From Paramarasmius palmivorus (taxonomy: Eukaryota > Basidiomycota > Agaricomycetes > Agaricales > Marasmiaceae), in the NCBI GenBank assembly GCA_037176845.1, contig JAYKXP010000028.1:551711-615710 (forward strand): a stretch of DNA of 64,000 bases. Reading direction: 5' to 3'. The notes under the pieces were generated by a model. The model ran no database searches. It was not told the DNA's origin and was given only the letters and a program-made list of their open reading frames with translations. How positions within the stretch are numbered: the first letter of the stretch is position 1; every line of letters begins with the position of its first letter. This document shows, one piece after another, positions 13,424-29,006 of the stretch. A program made the position numbers and the translations under genes.

Positions 13424-16400
13424 ATGCTTGTAGAACTGAACAAGCCGCTTTTCAACGCAAGGATAAAGCGCATATACGATGGGTGGAATGTAGGCTCGTT
13501 TCTCTACATTCACGACTCTTATTGACATTACACCACCTCATTTCAGAACGCGAAAAACGATGAAGACTATAGTTCAATAGCGGACGTGGATGCACTTCTA
13601 TTGTTGGCGGGTGATCCAGCGGGAGAGGATGAGCCAATGAAAAAGGGTACTTCAATGCAGGTGAGGCCTACGATTAATGTCATCGACTTGTGCTCAACAC
13701 GCGTTGTTTTTCGTCGTCTTTTCTGAACCCGACAGCAATGGCTTCTCGGTTACGAATTCCCATCTACATTTCTCCTTTTTCAGAGGGACAAGATAATATT
13801 TCTTTGCTCGGCTTCAAAGGGTGCGTGGCGTTCGGCCCCGTCTGGAAAACACGGTGACTCACCCTTGTCGATTCAATACAGCTAAAATCCTCTCCCAGAT
13901 TGAAGGCGCATCCGGTCCTATACCTGTAGAGATTTTTGCCCAAGCAAAAGCCAAGGAGCCTGCAAATGACGCACTACCCAGCTTCCTCAAGGCTTATACA
14001 GCACATAGTAAAGTCGGCACTTTGTTGAAGGAGACTCATACAGGCAAACTGGCGGCTGAGTGGGACAAACTTGTGAAAGAAGCGGCGAACAGGCCAGACC
14101 TCGTTGATATGTCGCCGGCTGTTTCCGCCTTCATGGCCGTCAAAGATGGCGAAGAACTTGTATGACATGGCTTTGAGCTCCGTGACTATGTACTGATGCC
14201 CTCTCGAATACCAGAAAATTATTCAGACAGCTGCGAATCTGACATCCACATTACTCAAGCATCATGTGGCGCCGCGACTGGAGTCTATATTAGACAGGGA
14301 AAGCAAGATATCACATGCGCATCTTGCTGCACAAATCGAGAGTAAATTGGGTTCAGGAGAGGGTGATGATGCAAAAGGGCCAGATACGAAGATTTGGAGT
14401 AAAGACAAGAGACTGAATGACGTGAGTATCCTCTTTATATGTTCTAAATATTCGTTGACATGTGGTCGGCGTTAGGTCGACTGGCAAGCCGTGGAGTTTT
14501 GTTACTCTCCAATTATCATTTCCCGATCAAGCAAATCTGGCTACGACCTGAGATATACCGCAGAATCGACAGAAGATAACATTGCGCATAAGGGTGTTCT
14601 TCTTGTTGCGTTCGGAATGCGATACAAGAGCTATTGTGCGAACGTTGGTCGAACTTTCATCGTCGACCCTACACCGGTCAGTTTTTCTCGATTCCCGTGG
14701 GTTCACTTGGTCTTATTCTTGTCGCGTAACGTCTAGGATCAAGAAGCGCAATACAACCTGTTACTTGGGCTCCAGTCAGAATTATTGTCATACATCAAGG
14801 ATGGCGTTACCGCCAAGGATGTCTATCAGCATGCTCTTTCGTATGTGAAGGAGAAGAAGCCAGACCTCGAGAAGAATTTCGTGAAAAATTTGGGATTCGG
14901 GGTATGCTAGTTCTATCTTCTCGATTCTAACCACTAAAATGTCATCGGCAGACCGGCGTTGAATTTCGCGACTCCTCCTACTTGCTCTCTGCAAAGAATA
15001 CGAGAGTGCTCAAGGAGAATATGACCGTGAACCTCGGAGTGGGCTTCTCCGGTCTCAAAGTCAAAGGGGAGGAGTATGTGAACGTCTTTATCCACGTACC
15101 GATACTTATTATCTGCCAGCTATGCACTCCACCTTGTTGACACCATTCGAGTCGGCTCGAATGGCTCCTCTATATTGACTGAAGGCCTCAAGTCTACGAA
15201 AGACACTCTCTTCTTCCTTACCCCCGAGAGCGAGGATGAGAAACCCCAGAAGTCAGAACGAAAAGCGCCTGTTCAGCCCAGGGCAAACGGTACCCCTGCC
15301 AAAAAGACCGCCGGTACAAAAGTTCTCCGAACTAATCGCCGTGCAGCTGCCGACGAGGTTCATCAGACAGCAGCGGCCAAGTTGGCTGAACATCAGAAAG
15401 AACTTCATGAAAAACTCCAAGCCGAAGGGTTAGCCAAGTTCTCTGAAGAAGGCAAGGGGACTAGTGGCAAGGAGGGCAAGGGGTGGAAAAAGTTCCAGAG
15501 CTACAAGGGTGAAGGGGCTTTACCGCCTGACGTCGACAAACTCAGGGCAAGCTGTGCACTTCCACTATCGTTTCGGCTCAACTGACGCTGTGACCATAGA
15601 TTATGGTGGATAGGAAAGCTTTGACGGTCATTCTTCCTGTTTATGGATTCGCGGTACCCTTCCACATCAATACCATCAAGAACGCCAGCAAACAAGATGA
15701 AGGTGACTATACCTACCTACGGATCAATTTCCAAACTCCCGGTCAACTGGCTGGAAAGAAAGAGGATACCGTAAGTCCGCTCGGTTCTGTATCTTACTCC
15801 TTGTCTCACGGCATTTTCAAAGCCTTTTGAAGACCCAGACGCCACCTTTATTCGTTCTATATCCTATCGGTCAACAGATGGACATCGATTCGATAACATC
15901 TACAAGCAAATCACAGAACTCAAAAAGGAAGTCAACAAACGCGAAGCCCAGAAAAAGGAGATGGCAGATGTCATTGATCAAGGAACACTTGTAGAACTCA
16001 AGGGTAGGCGTCCCGCGAAGATGCCTGAGGTCTTCATACGCCCAGCTCCAGACGGTAAACGGCTTCCTGGCGAAGTAGAAATACACCAGAATGGTGTAAG
16101 ATATGTATCGCCTATAGGTCAGAAAGTCGGTAAGTAGATTTCGATTACGCGTGTCACCCACTTACTAAAGTTCCCGTATAGATGTCCTATTCAGCAATGT
16201 CAAGCATCTATTTTTCCAACCGTGTGACCACGAGCTACTGGTAATCATACATATGCATCTGAAAGCACCCATCATGATCGGAAAGAGGAAGACGAGCGTA
16301 AGCCACAAAATTGTGCTGACACCATATAAGTCTGACCTTTTGTAACTGATAAGGATGTTCAATTTTTCCGGGAAGCCACTGATGTTCAATTCGACGAAAC

Positions 16401-17522
16401 TGGGAACCGCAAGCGGAAACACCGGTATGGTGACGAGGACGAAATCGAGATGGAACAGCAAGAGCGCAAGCGAAGGGCGTTGCTCAACAAAGACGTTAAA
16501 GCATTTGCTGAAAAAATTGCTGAAGCGGCATCATCATCGGTAAGGTCTCAAGGTTTGGTGTTGCGTCTATATCTGACACTTGGTCTAGCTCGGAGAAACG
16601 CTTGAACTTGACATTCCATTCAGGGAGCTGTCGTTTGAGGGTGTACCATTCCGAACATCTGTCCGTCTGCAACCGACGACAGATTGTCTAGTCCACCTCA
16701 CCGACACTCCATTCTTGGTTGTAACACTGTCCGACATTGAAATCGCCTCCCTCGAACGTGTGCAATATAGTCTCAAGCAGTTTGATCTGGTCTTGATCTT
16801 CAAGGACTTCACGAAACCTCCATTGCACATCAATTCGATCCAAAGCGCACAGATTGACGACGTGAAGAACTGGCTAGAGTAAGTGAAGCCGTGTAGGATT
16901 AGTTAGGCTCATTGCTAACTCGGTCGGTGCTAGCTCTGTTGACATACCTATGGCCGAAGGACCTGTCAATTTGAACTGGGGTCCCATCATGAAGCACGTC
17001 AACGAGAATCCACATGAATTCTTCCGCGAAGGTGGTTGGTCGTTCTTGCGTGGAACAACTGGGGGAGAACAGGTACGCTCATAGCCTATCCTACACTACC
17101 AGCTCACTAATGCCAATTTGTATTACAGAGTGACGTATCAGACGAATCGGAGACCGAGTCTGAGTACGCAGCGGAGTCCGAAACTTTCGAAGAGTCAGAA
17201 AGCAGTGCTTCCGCAAGCGACTACTCAGATGCCAGTGCCAGCGACGAAAGTGGATCTGATTTTGGTGAAGGATCCGATAGTGATGATGGTGACGATTGGG
17301 ATGAATTGGAACGAAAAGCTGCTAAAGGTGCGATTCCATTTGTTTGTCCTTCGTCGTTTCTAAAAGTTGTTTGCAGCCGACCAAAAGCGCGCCGACGCAA
17401 AGAAGGCCAGAGGCTCAGACGACGACCTCTCTGATGATGACCGGCCAAAGAAGAAAAAGCCGGCAGCCAATGGAAAGTCCGCCGGTGCAAAGGTCAACGG
17501 GAAGGTCAAAGGCAAACGGTGA
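13424..17522 (+). CDS. SPT16: FACT complex subunit SPT16 (histone chaperone)
   Basis: Large subunit of FACT, which with Pob3 loosens and rebuilds nucleosomes during transcription and replication. The ATG at 13424 opens [21 protein letters not shown]. Next come the aminopeptidase-like N-terminal domain ([15 protein letters not shown], then [20 protein letters not shown] near 14540-14600, and a final lobe near 14960-15200), the middle domains ([20 protein letters not shown] near 15330; [20 protein letters not shown] near 15605) and the PH-like segment ending [21 protein letters not shown] near 16810-16880. The tail is very acidic ([18 protein letters not shown]) and then basic ([10 protein letters not shown]), ending VKGKR. 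Introns are frequent but the frame continues. Family length (about 1,000 residues) fits. Confidence 0.93.
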
Positions 17523-17667
17523 ATAACAGATCTTCAAGGACTTCCTCTCGAGTCTTCTTGGATTCGCTCCATATTTGTTTTGTATGCCATGTATTTTACT
17601 GTAGCCCTTGCATATTACACTAGCTATCTAGTTGCCACAGGCACATAACAATTCTGTAACCGCCTCG

Positions 17668-18754
17668 TTACTTCGCCTTCTCAGTCTCGGTCACGGTAGG
17701 ATGCAACCTGGACTCCCGCCACAATGCGATAGCTGCAAACGTAGCCCCGGGACCTAGAATTGGCAGGGCAGCTATAATCCACATCTGGATGGCTCGGAAT
17801 TGCTGTGTATTGTGTGCGAACCAAAACGTCGCGAGCAAGCTAGAACCCATTCCAAACAGCATATCGTATTGTAAAAGGTTCAGAACGAGCTGTTCCATGC
17901 CCGTGGAGGAGTCGGTGGGGGCCGGAATGAAAAAGTTTTTGAGCCCCTCAACTCCAGCACCTTTAACCTTGGGCACCACCATAACGAGGTGTGTTATCGC
18001 GCCGAGGATGAACATGACAATGTACATATTCCTGATATCTGTCCAACCAGACTGGGAATGTTTGACACGCGACCGGAAAAGAAGATGCACCGAAGCGAGG
18101 GCAGATGCAATGACAGGTACAAACTGCCATAATGCAGTGACGGATGGGTCCGTCATGGTGACCATCGCAACAGTTGGGATTCCAAAGCCGATTAGCTGTC
18201 CAAAAACGATGGCTTGTGCGTCGGCTTTTGATACGATGGTGTCTTTGCTTCCTGCTACGGTTGCTGCGCCGGAGGCAATGAATGGGGCCCAGTAGAAAGA
18301 AAATGTAGCACCGAAGGAAACGACCTGCATGAGGATGCCGTAGATGATGGGGAATGCAAAGAGGATGTGACGGTTCCTGCGGCATCCTTCGAGGCTAACC
18401 ATGGCCATAACAGGACCACCCTGGGTGAGGAAGTATTGGAGGAATTTGCGGCCTGTTTCGTTGTCGAGTGCACCATGGAACACTGCTACGAGGGTACAGA
18501 GAGCTTTGTCTACACCGTCGATTCCAGAGTACGCAATTCGATAGGGCGTAGCACTTCCCAACGATACGGCAGGACAGGCAGGTTCTGCCATTTTGCTGAG
18601 GCCGTTATATTCAGTCTCGATGATAATGTAGCGGAACGCTGCTGCCGCAAGGGCTGGAAACACTATCCACGGGATGACAACGTCTTCTATTGAGAAAAGA
18701 ATCAGTAGACTGAACAGACGAAAGGAAACTTGACTGACTGAATGTCTTGCTCAT
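17668..18754 (-). CDS. Polytopic integral membrane protein, function unknown
   Basis: A short first exon from 18754 (MSKTFSQS) joins across a roughly 45-bp intron to DVVIPWIVFPALAAAAFRYI. About seven to eight hydrophobic segments follow, separated by short loops. Examples are FPIIYGILMQVVSFGATFSF, FVPVIASALASVHLLF, MYIVMFILGAITHLVMVV and MWIIAALPILGPGATFAAIA. The first luminal loop has AYSGIDGVDKALCTLVAVFH. The overall pattern resembles fungal multispan proteins sometimes found near terpenoid genes, but no such cluster is visible here and I do not assign a reaction. The C-terminus is short and charged (ETEKAK). It is convergent with SPT16. Confidence 0.78.
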
Positions 18755-18972
18755 GGTTGAAAAATAAGAAGTTGTTTACGTTGTAAGCAGCTTTAAATCC
18801 ACGTAGTTCGGTTCAGGGTGGATGACCGGGCCTGCTGACGCTATTGCTCGTGGGTAAGGTGGTATTGGAGAGTGAACAGGAAGGGTTGAGGAAGGGTCAA
18901 ATGTTTGGCATCATGATATCAGTCTCAACCTGTGAACAGCCGAGATGGAAGACCGGAAAAATCACAGTCACA

Positions 18973-20285
18973 ATGTCACCTCTTCCCACTATCTTCGATA
19001 CCTCAAGCTGCGCGCGGAAAGGGCTTTGTCCCGTCACCACCATCCGGAAACAAGGAGATGACCCACTAGAAAGCCACTCTTTATACTACGAAATACATGG
19101 AACAGGTCCCGATAAGATTGTCCTAATCATGGGGTACGTATTCTTGACCTTACAAGAGCGTGCACTATGCATAGATTGACAGTGTTAGAACCAATTTCTA
19201 GGCTGAATAGTTCATCAAACTCTTGGTTTCCGCAAGTGGAACACTTTGGAAAGTCTACAGATTATTCCGTTCTGGTATTCGATAACAGAGGTGTTGGGAA
19301 CAGTGGTACTCCCCGAGGACCTTACACGTTGGTGATCACACATACTTGGCTGAATGGATGAATGACACCATGCACTTGCTGTTAGGACCAGCGGAATGGC
19401 TGAGGACGTCATCGTCTTACTGGACTATATTGGCTGGACTGCAGCACGAGAATTGCATGTTGTAGGGCTCTCGTTAGGTGGAATGATAGCACAAGGTGCG
19501 TACGTCGCTCTGATATTGGCTGGACCGGATGATGACAGGCAGTAATATGCAGAGCTCGCAACACGCATTCCAGAACGTATAGCGTCCCTGCTACTTGGCG
19601 TAACCACTCCAGGCGGTCGTCCATGGTCAAATTTTCCTCCGGTAACTCCTTTCTTCTTGTACACTTTCTCATATTGACATCTTTGTTCAGTGGAGGGGTG
19701 TTCAGGCTTTGACAAAGTGATTTTCTTTACTTTTGTAATTGAGTTATCAACTAACGCCGTCTAGGTTGACCTTTACCAGAGACGTAGAGGCGAAGATCCC
19801 ACTTCTCTTCGACATGCTCTACCCTAGCTCTTGGCTTGAGCAAGTTTCCGAACATGATGAGACCGGAAAAGGACGAACCAATCGTGAGGTTGAAATCGAG
19901 GTCAGTGCTCCACGACTTTTTCAAGCGTTGCCCCATGTTCATCCTTGTCTAGCACTACCGCAAGCGGTTCGAGGTGACACCGCCTCAAAGCTTAATTGGA
20001 GCCCTCTCTCAGATGGCTGCTGGCCTCACGCATTACGTTTCCGACGATCGTCTGCGAAAGATTTCGGCAGAAATTCCAAAAGTAGTCATACTCACAGGTG
20101 ACGATGACCACCTAGTCGATCCCCAGAAGAGTTTTTATTTGAAAGAACACATGCCAGACGCGGAGTTCATTCAGTGGAAGGAAACTGGGCATGCGATTCA
20201 TTACCAACACCGGAAGCGGTTCAATGAGCTGGTAAAAAGGGTAATCCAGGAGGGCAAGGAAAAGGCATTAAAGAAAAGTAATTAA
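18973..20285 (+). CDS. Alpha/beta-hydrolase fold protein
   Basis: Serine hydrolase or esterase-like enzyme with unknown substrate. The start at 18973 gives MSPLPTIFDTSSCARKGLCP. Core motifs: HGTGPDKIVLIMG (strand and oxyanion loop), then LNSSSNSWFPQVEHFG after an intron, FDNRGVGNSGTP, the nucleophile elbow VVGLSLGGMIAQ near 19459-19493 (G-x-S-x-G), TGDDDHLVDPQ near 20094-20130 with the likely catalytic Asp, and ETGHAIHYQHRKRF near 20182-20222 with the catalytic His. The triad Ser/Asp/His is therefore visible. Six to seven small introns interrupt the gene and the frame is retained. No signal peptide or membrane segment is evident. The C-terminus is Lys-rich. Confidence 0.85.
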
Positions 20286-20576
20286 AAGCCTATTCCTGTT
20301 CACGATGGATTGGTGTCTACCCGTTTCCCTTGGATATCCAACCCCACATACAATACAGTGCACTCAAATAATTATAAGTGCTGAATGGACGAGTAATGTA
20401 GTAGGTCGTACATGAGAGTCGCTGGCCATCATCCCTCACCAAATAGGTGTGTTTTATATATTAAGGAGACTCGATATCTGGAAAACGGATCGCAACAACT
20501 AGATTCGGACGAGCAATGCGCTATAGACTACAAGAATATAAGCCAACCAGCTTCCGTGAACACCCTTAATACGTAC
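20286..20576. other. Intergenic between convergent genes
   Basis: No gene recognised. It probably holds the 3' ends of the hydrolase and uL30m transcripts. Confidence 0.5.
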
Positions 20577-20951
20577 CTAATAGACACCCTCTCGTTTCCC
20601 GACAACCTTGTATCCTCTAGGCGGCATCCTATCTCTCCTCATTTCCTGCTTTGTCTTCACTAAATGGTCCGGCACATTCTCCACTTCAACGAGCTCTTTC
20701 ACGCGTAGAATCTTGCCTGCTGCTTCTGGCGTGTGTCTGTGGTAGACGGTTTGGTGGCGACGGTGAATACCAAGGGATTCGAGTGTTGCTTTTATTCTGT
20801 CACCAAGAGAGATGGCGCTACGTCTGAGGGTAATTTTATAGTGGGTTGTTGGTGCGGAAGCCGCTGTTGTGGATGACTGGGAAGTAAGCCCTGGTTGCGC
20901 AGAGGTAGTGATTGTCCGCCGAGCGACTAGTACTAATGTTCTTGATGCCAT
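20577..20951 (-). CDS. MRPL33: Mitochondrial large-subunit ribosomal protein uL30m
   Basis: A single-exon reading frame of 124 residues starting at 20951 (MASRTLVLVARRTITTSAQP). The Arg/Ser/Thr-rich first 25 residues look like a mitochondrial targeting sequence. The L30 signature follows: HYKITLRRSAISLGDRIKAT and LESLGIHRRHQTVYH, then VKELVEVENVP. This is the bacterial L30 core with a fungal basic tail (RRDRMPPRGYKVVGKREG). The start lies 222 bp from the RIX7 ATG, divergently arranged. Confidence 0.88.
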   Translation of the reverse strand: MASRTLVLVARRTITTSAQPGLTSQSSTTAASAPTTHYKITLRRSAISLGDRIKATLESLGIHRRHQTVYHRHTPEAAGKILRVKELVEVENVPDHLVKTKQEMRRDRMPPRGYKVVGKREGVY

Positions 20952-21172
20952 TATTCTATCCAGACCACTATAAGACAAAGGTACGGACGAGTGTCGAGCA
21001 CACTTACTTGACAGTGATAGTAAGAAGGTAAGGCGGCTTGCGGAGACGACGAGCGTCTAATATTTTTTTCTCTTCAAACTCCCATGGACGGCGTAAGTTT
21101 TGAAGATTGCTCCTTCAATTTCATGGATTTTAACATGTTATCAGCAAGTCATCGAACAATCTGAACAGGTCC

Positions 21173-23513
<2,341 letters not shown>

Positions 23514-23562
23514 AAGTATTGGTACCAGACTTGGCTATATACCATAAAAATTGTAATCTGCT

Positions 23563-26540
23563 TCACATCTCCGCGGCCATATCATATTCCAACAAACCTC
23601 CAAACATGATTTCTTCGTGTTTGAGCACCCATTTCGCACTCCCGTCATCTCCTCCCAACCGACGTCCATTCACAGATATCGACTTCACAAAAATGTTGCC
23701 CTCGGCCCCAGGTGCTGAGATGTGCAGGACGTAACTCCCTGTTGAGGAGTTGTAGGCCTTAAAGGGGTCCATGATAGGTACATTGTCATCGCCACGTCGA
23801 ATAAAAGGTGGTACCGGAATATGAACTATCATTCTAGAGAAGAATGGACTGCCAAGACATCCTCAGTACTCAAGCAGGATTCGTACAAAAGCTGAACACT
23901 CACGATCCCACGACATATTCACCAGATACTGGGTTCACTGGATAGAAACCCATGGCGCTGAATATGTACCACGCAGACATCTGCCCGCAATCTTCATTCT
24001 GGCCGAGTCTTCAGCACATGATGAAAGCGCGGAAAGGAAAAGATACGCACTCCACTCAACCCATTCGGTGTATTGTTATAGTTAGTCCTTGCCATCTCGC
24101 GCACCCATCTCGCTGCCTTCTCTGGAGCGCCGCTAAGCGTATATAGGTACGGGGTGTGGTGTGCAGGCTAAACCCATTGTGCTCAGTGTCGACGCCGAAG
24201 GTGAGCTTACGACCACCTACCTCGTTTGCAAAATTTACCCTCCCTTCTTCAAAGAACTCATCTAGACTTGCTACAAAACCGATATTTCCTCCCCTTCGTT
24301 GTATGAGCTCCTGGATGGCATGTACGATGGCGAACGAGTATACAAAACGGTCTCCTTCCGTAAAGCCATTTACAGGACCTAAATAAATGGAAATTAGTCG
24401 CTTTCAGAATCACTATGGATAGAGGACAAGGATTACCGGCCCAACTTCCGTTTGAGGTTCTCGCCTGTATAAAGCCCTTCGTTCTTCCTGACTCTGACGT
24501 TGCATCTGCATTCCACAAGACCCACGGCTGGCTTATAGCTCTGTTTTCCAAAAACTGAGTAACATTAGAGACAATGGTTCCGTTGGGGAACATCGTGAGA
24601 GAAGTTATCCGTGAAGATAGATGAGCGGAGAGGACAGCGGCCGCATGATCATCATCTACAATAAAATGAGATCCCTCCTGCCTCGGAAAGAGGAGCCCAC
24701 GTACAAGCGTAGTCCAATGTCCGACTGGCACTCTCAGAATGAATGTCATCAGCTACCCAACCGCGCGCCTCGTCTCCATAATACGTTGATAGTCCTGCGC
24801 GAGCCTCGAAGTCAACTCCCTGGGGTATCGTTGTCAACAATTTGACATAAATGACTGGAACAGTTACCACCTCTTCTCTGTCCCTATAGACGACAGTATC
24901 ATCCCTCACTGGTGGTACTGTGCAGTCTTTCCATACGGCGTTCCACATCGTCTGTAACTCTTCATCCTTGAATATCATATCTCCAAAACCTTTCCGGACT
25001 GCTTCACCAAGAAGAGAGTTAGAATGCGTGCCAACCATGATGTTGGTTTCTACCGCTTCATGAGTTCCAATAGTGCAATACCCGGCGCTGAGACGTACCT
25101 GCAATATTTTTCCACATTGGCAGGCGACCTGCCTCTTCAAAGTCGTGCAACATGCTGCGTATCATGCCTGGTATACGTTCCGGCGCGAAAAGCAGTTGAA
25201 GTGCCCAAGCCGCACGGTAGGTGTCCTATGAAAATTATAAGCAATGAAAATGTGTCAGCAACAAAAACATGCCCAAAGTGAATATCCACTATATGATTCT
25301 CCTTCGTGAACTGAGTCTGTGTAGGCAGAATAATATCGTCTGTTAAAAGAAGTCTGCTCAGCCACTTCGTATGGGTACTATTCGCATCATCAAAAAAGGT
25401 ATGGACCCTAGGAACAACGGAGCTCACCTGCATTCCTCTCCAAACGCTGGTATAGAAGATTGTTTTTGTCTCCTCATCGGTAGTATCGATCTCGAATCTC
25501 CCCAGCTTTTCGGCCCATCTCATGTCAGCCGTGCTTCTCGTGTCCGCGAGCGATTGTCCTTGAGGTATCTCGGTATCCCGGTTGGCCCTAGCTTGCGACG
25601 CTGAGATTAGAGAGGTACCAATTCGGACTTCTACTTGCGTCACATTCCCCGGAAGGAGAACATATGCTCCCAACTCTGTTCCCTTGCCCTCTGGTACACC
25701 TTCGTAGATCATTTGTGCTTGTGTCACCCCATACTGATATCCACCGCTACTACCAAACGTCAAAAAGCTAATGTGAGTACAGAACCACCCACGAAAATTT
25801 TGTGCTTTTGGTTTGACAGAGAGAGGAACAAGGATGATGTCGTCAAATTCCTCGTTGGAACCGCATATCTCGACTCCAGCCTCTGACGGAATGACGCTGA
25901 CCGTGCCATTGGGAAAGTACGGCTCATATGTATCGACGGCATGATATTTGACGGAGTCTCGAGTTACCGGGAGCCAGATGTAAGGCTGTGAACTGGATGC
26001 TCCCGCTTTGGATAAATCGAAGCTGAACACAAAGTGTGCTGCCCGTGAAGTTGCGCTCATGTCGACTTGGATAGTGCTATCATTTCCAGCCATCAAGCGG
26101 ACCGCATAATGACCGATTCCAAATTCCTCTGTGCCCTCCACCTTGTACATCGCCCTCGTATTCCAATCTGTCTTGATCGGTTCTCCATCCAAGCTGACAC
26201 CCGGAACAATACCGGCCCACGCAGATTCTCCCATCCACACTGCTGGCTGGCGAGTACCCATAAAGCCATGAACTCGGCCTGAGGTGCTATAATTGAATGG
26301 TGCTGCAGCAACAAAATTCTTTTGGTTTTGCACAACCCAGCGAACAGAGCCGAACGGATGAGAAACAGATGGAATCATACCGCCAGACATTCCTGTTCGA
26401 GGCCCGGTGGTACCAATGAGAGGATTAACAGATTTGAGAGGCAAAAGAGGCCAGAGAACGGGATTCGTTCCCTGATAGGAAGAGCCATCTCTGCTGAGGA
26501 GCAGGAGAATCCACCAGAACAAAATGCTCATGAGAGGCAT
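23563..26540 (-). CDS. GH92 alpha-mannosidase, copy A
   Basis: Glycoside hydrolase family 92 enzyme, a calcium-dependent exo-alpha-mannosidase family acting on N-glycan mannose. The start at 26540 gives MPLMSILFWWILLLLSRDGS, a clear signal peptide, so the protein is probably secreted. The N-terminal beta domain contains NPLIGTTGPRTGMSGGMIPS and HPFGSVRWVVQNQKNF. The catalytic (alpha/alpha)6 part includes FYTSVWRGMQVS near 25440, GDRFVYSFAIVHAIQELIQR near 24300-24370, and the diagnostic GQNEDCGQMSAWYI near 23965-24010. It ends in a beta-sandwich with FVKSISVNGRRLGG and stops at 23563. More than ten introns. Copy B at 29,007-31,966 is paralogous along its whole length. Confidence 0.9.
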
Positions 26541-27202
26541 TGAAGCTAGTGAAGAGGCTTGTTTACACTAGAGCTCTGGGATTTGGTGTTTCTAATCTTT
26601 ATCGGTGTCTTCCAATGCTATTCATATCGAATATTTGGTCTGGTGACAACCAAGTGACATTCTTCGGTCGGTTCTCTGTCTGCTACCGGCTGGCAGCCTG
26701 GCTGTTGGTGGGGGTAAGAGTTCAAGTGATCAAACTTTATGCATTATGGGTGCAAGCGCCCATGGGCCCCACATCAAGTCGCCTAAAATTCCTATCCCCC
26801 AAGGTTGAAGTTGCTCTCCGAAGGTAATTCTATACCCCTCTATTGCATACTACAGAATGTATTTACAGCTTTTTTTTGGCCCGTCATGCTGTAATGCGAT
26901 GAATACAGTATCGACATGTTCTTCACACCTTCCCGAAGCCCATCACTGTTGATCACAATGCCACCTCATGTTATATCGCACGTTTGAAGATCGCATGCTG
27001 CAGCATTCGCTGACTCTGAGTTCCTGCCTTAATCTTGTGCTAGTACCTTGTTCTTGAATACATCATTAAAGGTTCGCGCAGACGTGTTGGAAGACGCGAC
27101 AGTTCCAGCTTAAACTATGTAGGGTCATATTTTGGCAGACATCCTTCCAGCACCTGGGGACCAGAGGAATGTTAGGCCCCAAAATGAACGGTCGAGTGCT
27201 TG
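26541..27202. other. Intergenic, upstream of GH92 copy A
   Basis: This 662-bp stretch lies between the 5' end of GH92 copy A and the 3' end of the dehydrogenase. I recognise no gene, RNA or repeat. A T-rich run occurs near 26868. Confidence 0.5.
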
Positions 27203-28187
27203 CTACGCACCGCTGAGTCTCACTATCTCCCCATTCACATAACCACATTCCAAGATCCACTTCACCGTTTGTGCGAATTCCTGAGGTTCTCCGAAACGTT
27301 TGGGAAACGCTGCACCTTCCTCAAAACTTTGAGCGACACTAAAATCACAAAGCATTTCCGGCCGTACCTTCTTCAAAATTGCGGCGTAGTCGGCTGGATA
27401 AGCCATCCGTCAAACTGTCGCCGGCAAAAACGTCAACTGTCCTTTGGACGGCAAACTTGAAAGGCAATGACTTATGACTCACCTACTTCTAAAAGCTGCG
27501 GGTGCAATAGTCACTACTCGGACACAGTGCCGAACCAAGTCTCGGGCAAGAGGTAAGGTCATTGAATTAATGGCTCCTTTAGTTGCTGAATATGCAACTT
27601 GTCCTGGCTGACCTTCAAACTGAAGCATTCTTGATCAGTTACCACTACATTTAAAACTCATCGACTCACAGCAGCTGAACTGGATACGAAAATGACGACC
27701 CCTCTTTCTCCGTCTCTTCCCGGTTCCGGCTCGACATGAATGAGGTGTCTCAATACGAGCCTCGTTAAATGAAAGCTACCGCTGAGGTTCACAGCCAGTG
27801 CAAAGTCCCATAGCTCAGAAGAATGTGGCTGGTTTTGCGAATCAATTATTTTGGCACCCACCCCAACACCTGCACAGTTAATGACCCCTCCAACACTCGC
27901 TCCTGTCTCCTTGGTCCAAGCCACGGTGTCCTCAACTGCCTTCTCGATCTGATCCACTTTGGTGATGTCAGTCTGGAAGAACTTGACTCGAGAAACCAAT
28001 ATTTCCGGTGGGGGAGGCGAGCGATCTAGGAGGGACACGAAAGCCTTTGCTTCAACCAAATATTGAACTGTCGCAAAGCCTAGACCCGAGGAACTCAAAT
28101 CATCATCGAGTAAGCCTCAAGTCAAGCCGGGAAAAAAATCATGACTTACCCGCCGGAAACCACGTATGTCCTGTTCTCTACTTTCAT
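27203..28187 (-). CDS. Short-chain dehydrogenase/reductase
   Basis: Classical SDR, an NAD(P)-dependent oxidoreductase. It starts at 28187 with [13 protein letters not shown]. An intron splits the nucleotide-binding motif, which reads SGGSSGLG once joined (consensus TGxxxGxG). Next come [27 protein letters not shown] (NAG-like), the catalytic Ser strand VIFVSSSAA, and after an intron [12 protein letters not shown], carrying the YxxxK active site. The end is [20 protein letters not shown] and [13 protein letters not shown], typical of the 3-hydroxyacyl-CoA dehydrogenase type-2 (HSD17B10-like) branch. That branch assignment is tentative, and no mitochondrial presequence is visible. It lies between the two GH92 paralogues in the same orientation. 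Confidence 0.85.
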
Positions 28188-29006
28188 AACGAAGTCCGTC
28201 ACAAATGTAGGATGAGCGCTGGTGAGTCGTGACCGTCAATATCAGACAGCGTTTTGATGAGGACCGGAGTAAAACAGACCACTCATAATTTCTCATTCCA
28301 CGGACCACAATGGAATAGTATTCAGTCGGGCCGCATACGAAGTTCTGTGTAAAGCACTTTCCCCGTTGAATCCATTTTGTCAAGCACACTCCACGCGCCA
28401 CATCGTGACGAGAGCCAGAATCGAGGCACGGGACGGCGACCACGGAGCAGATGTTGGAATGAAGGCTATCGAGTAGTGATGGTGACCCACGACCATATAA
28501 TCCGAGTCATAACTCGTCGACGCGAATTCTTCATTGGCATCCGACCGAATTGAAGGTGCGTATCGTTCTTGTCCGCTTCCTGGTGAAAACTATTGGTTTG
28601 AGCTGTACATAGATGTACGCATGAGAGAGGTTAATCTACCTTTTCAACCTTTTCTTGTTGCGTCTATGTTCCATAAGAGAGAGCTGCACCGGAAAAGTTT
28701 CATCCGGAATATGGCTTCGCGTAGGCCCTGGGCGAAATGTCGTGTCCGATATTCTGTTCTTCCCACTATGGCCAGCGGCGAGTTGGAATGCACAGTGACA
28801 TAACCTTTTCTCACCCGCGACTTGATCATTCTACAAGCTACGAGATGGGTGATGCAACCGTTGGTCAGGAAGGGTCAGGATTGGTGGACGATCAAGCTGC
28901 GTTCAAGAAGTTGAAAAAATTACGGCAAATCGTCCAAACTCTGCTTTACATAAGTAAAGTATTTGACTCGAGCTCTACACCTTGGCAATATGTACATTTC
29001 TCTCTG
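28188..29006. other. Intergenic, no gene recognised
   Basis: About 820 bp between the dehydrogenase start and the end of GH92 copy B. Two plus-strand frames (28534-28803 and one from 28737) are open, but show no domain, no splice-consistent extension and no resemblance to a family. It probably contains the dehydrogenase promoter. Confidence 0.45.

Noticed and set aside
17789..18295. 168-aa plus-strand ORF
   Set aside because: Antisense shadow of the polytopic membrane protein gene.
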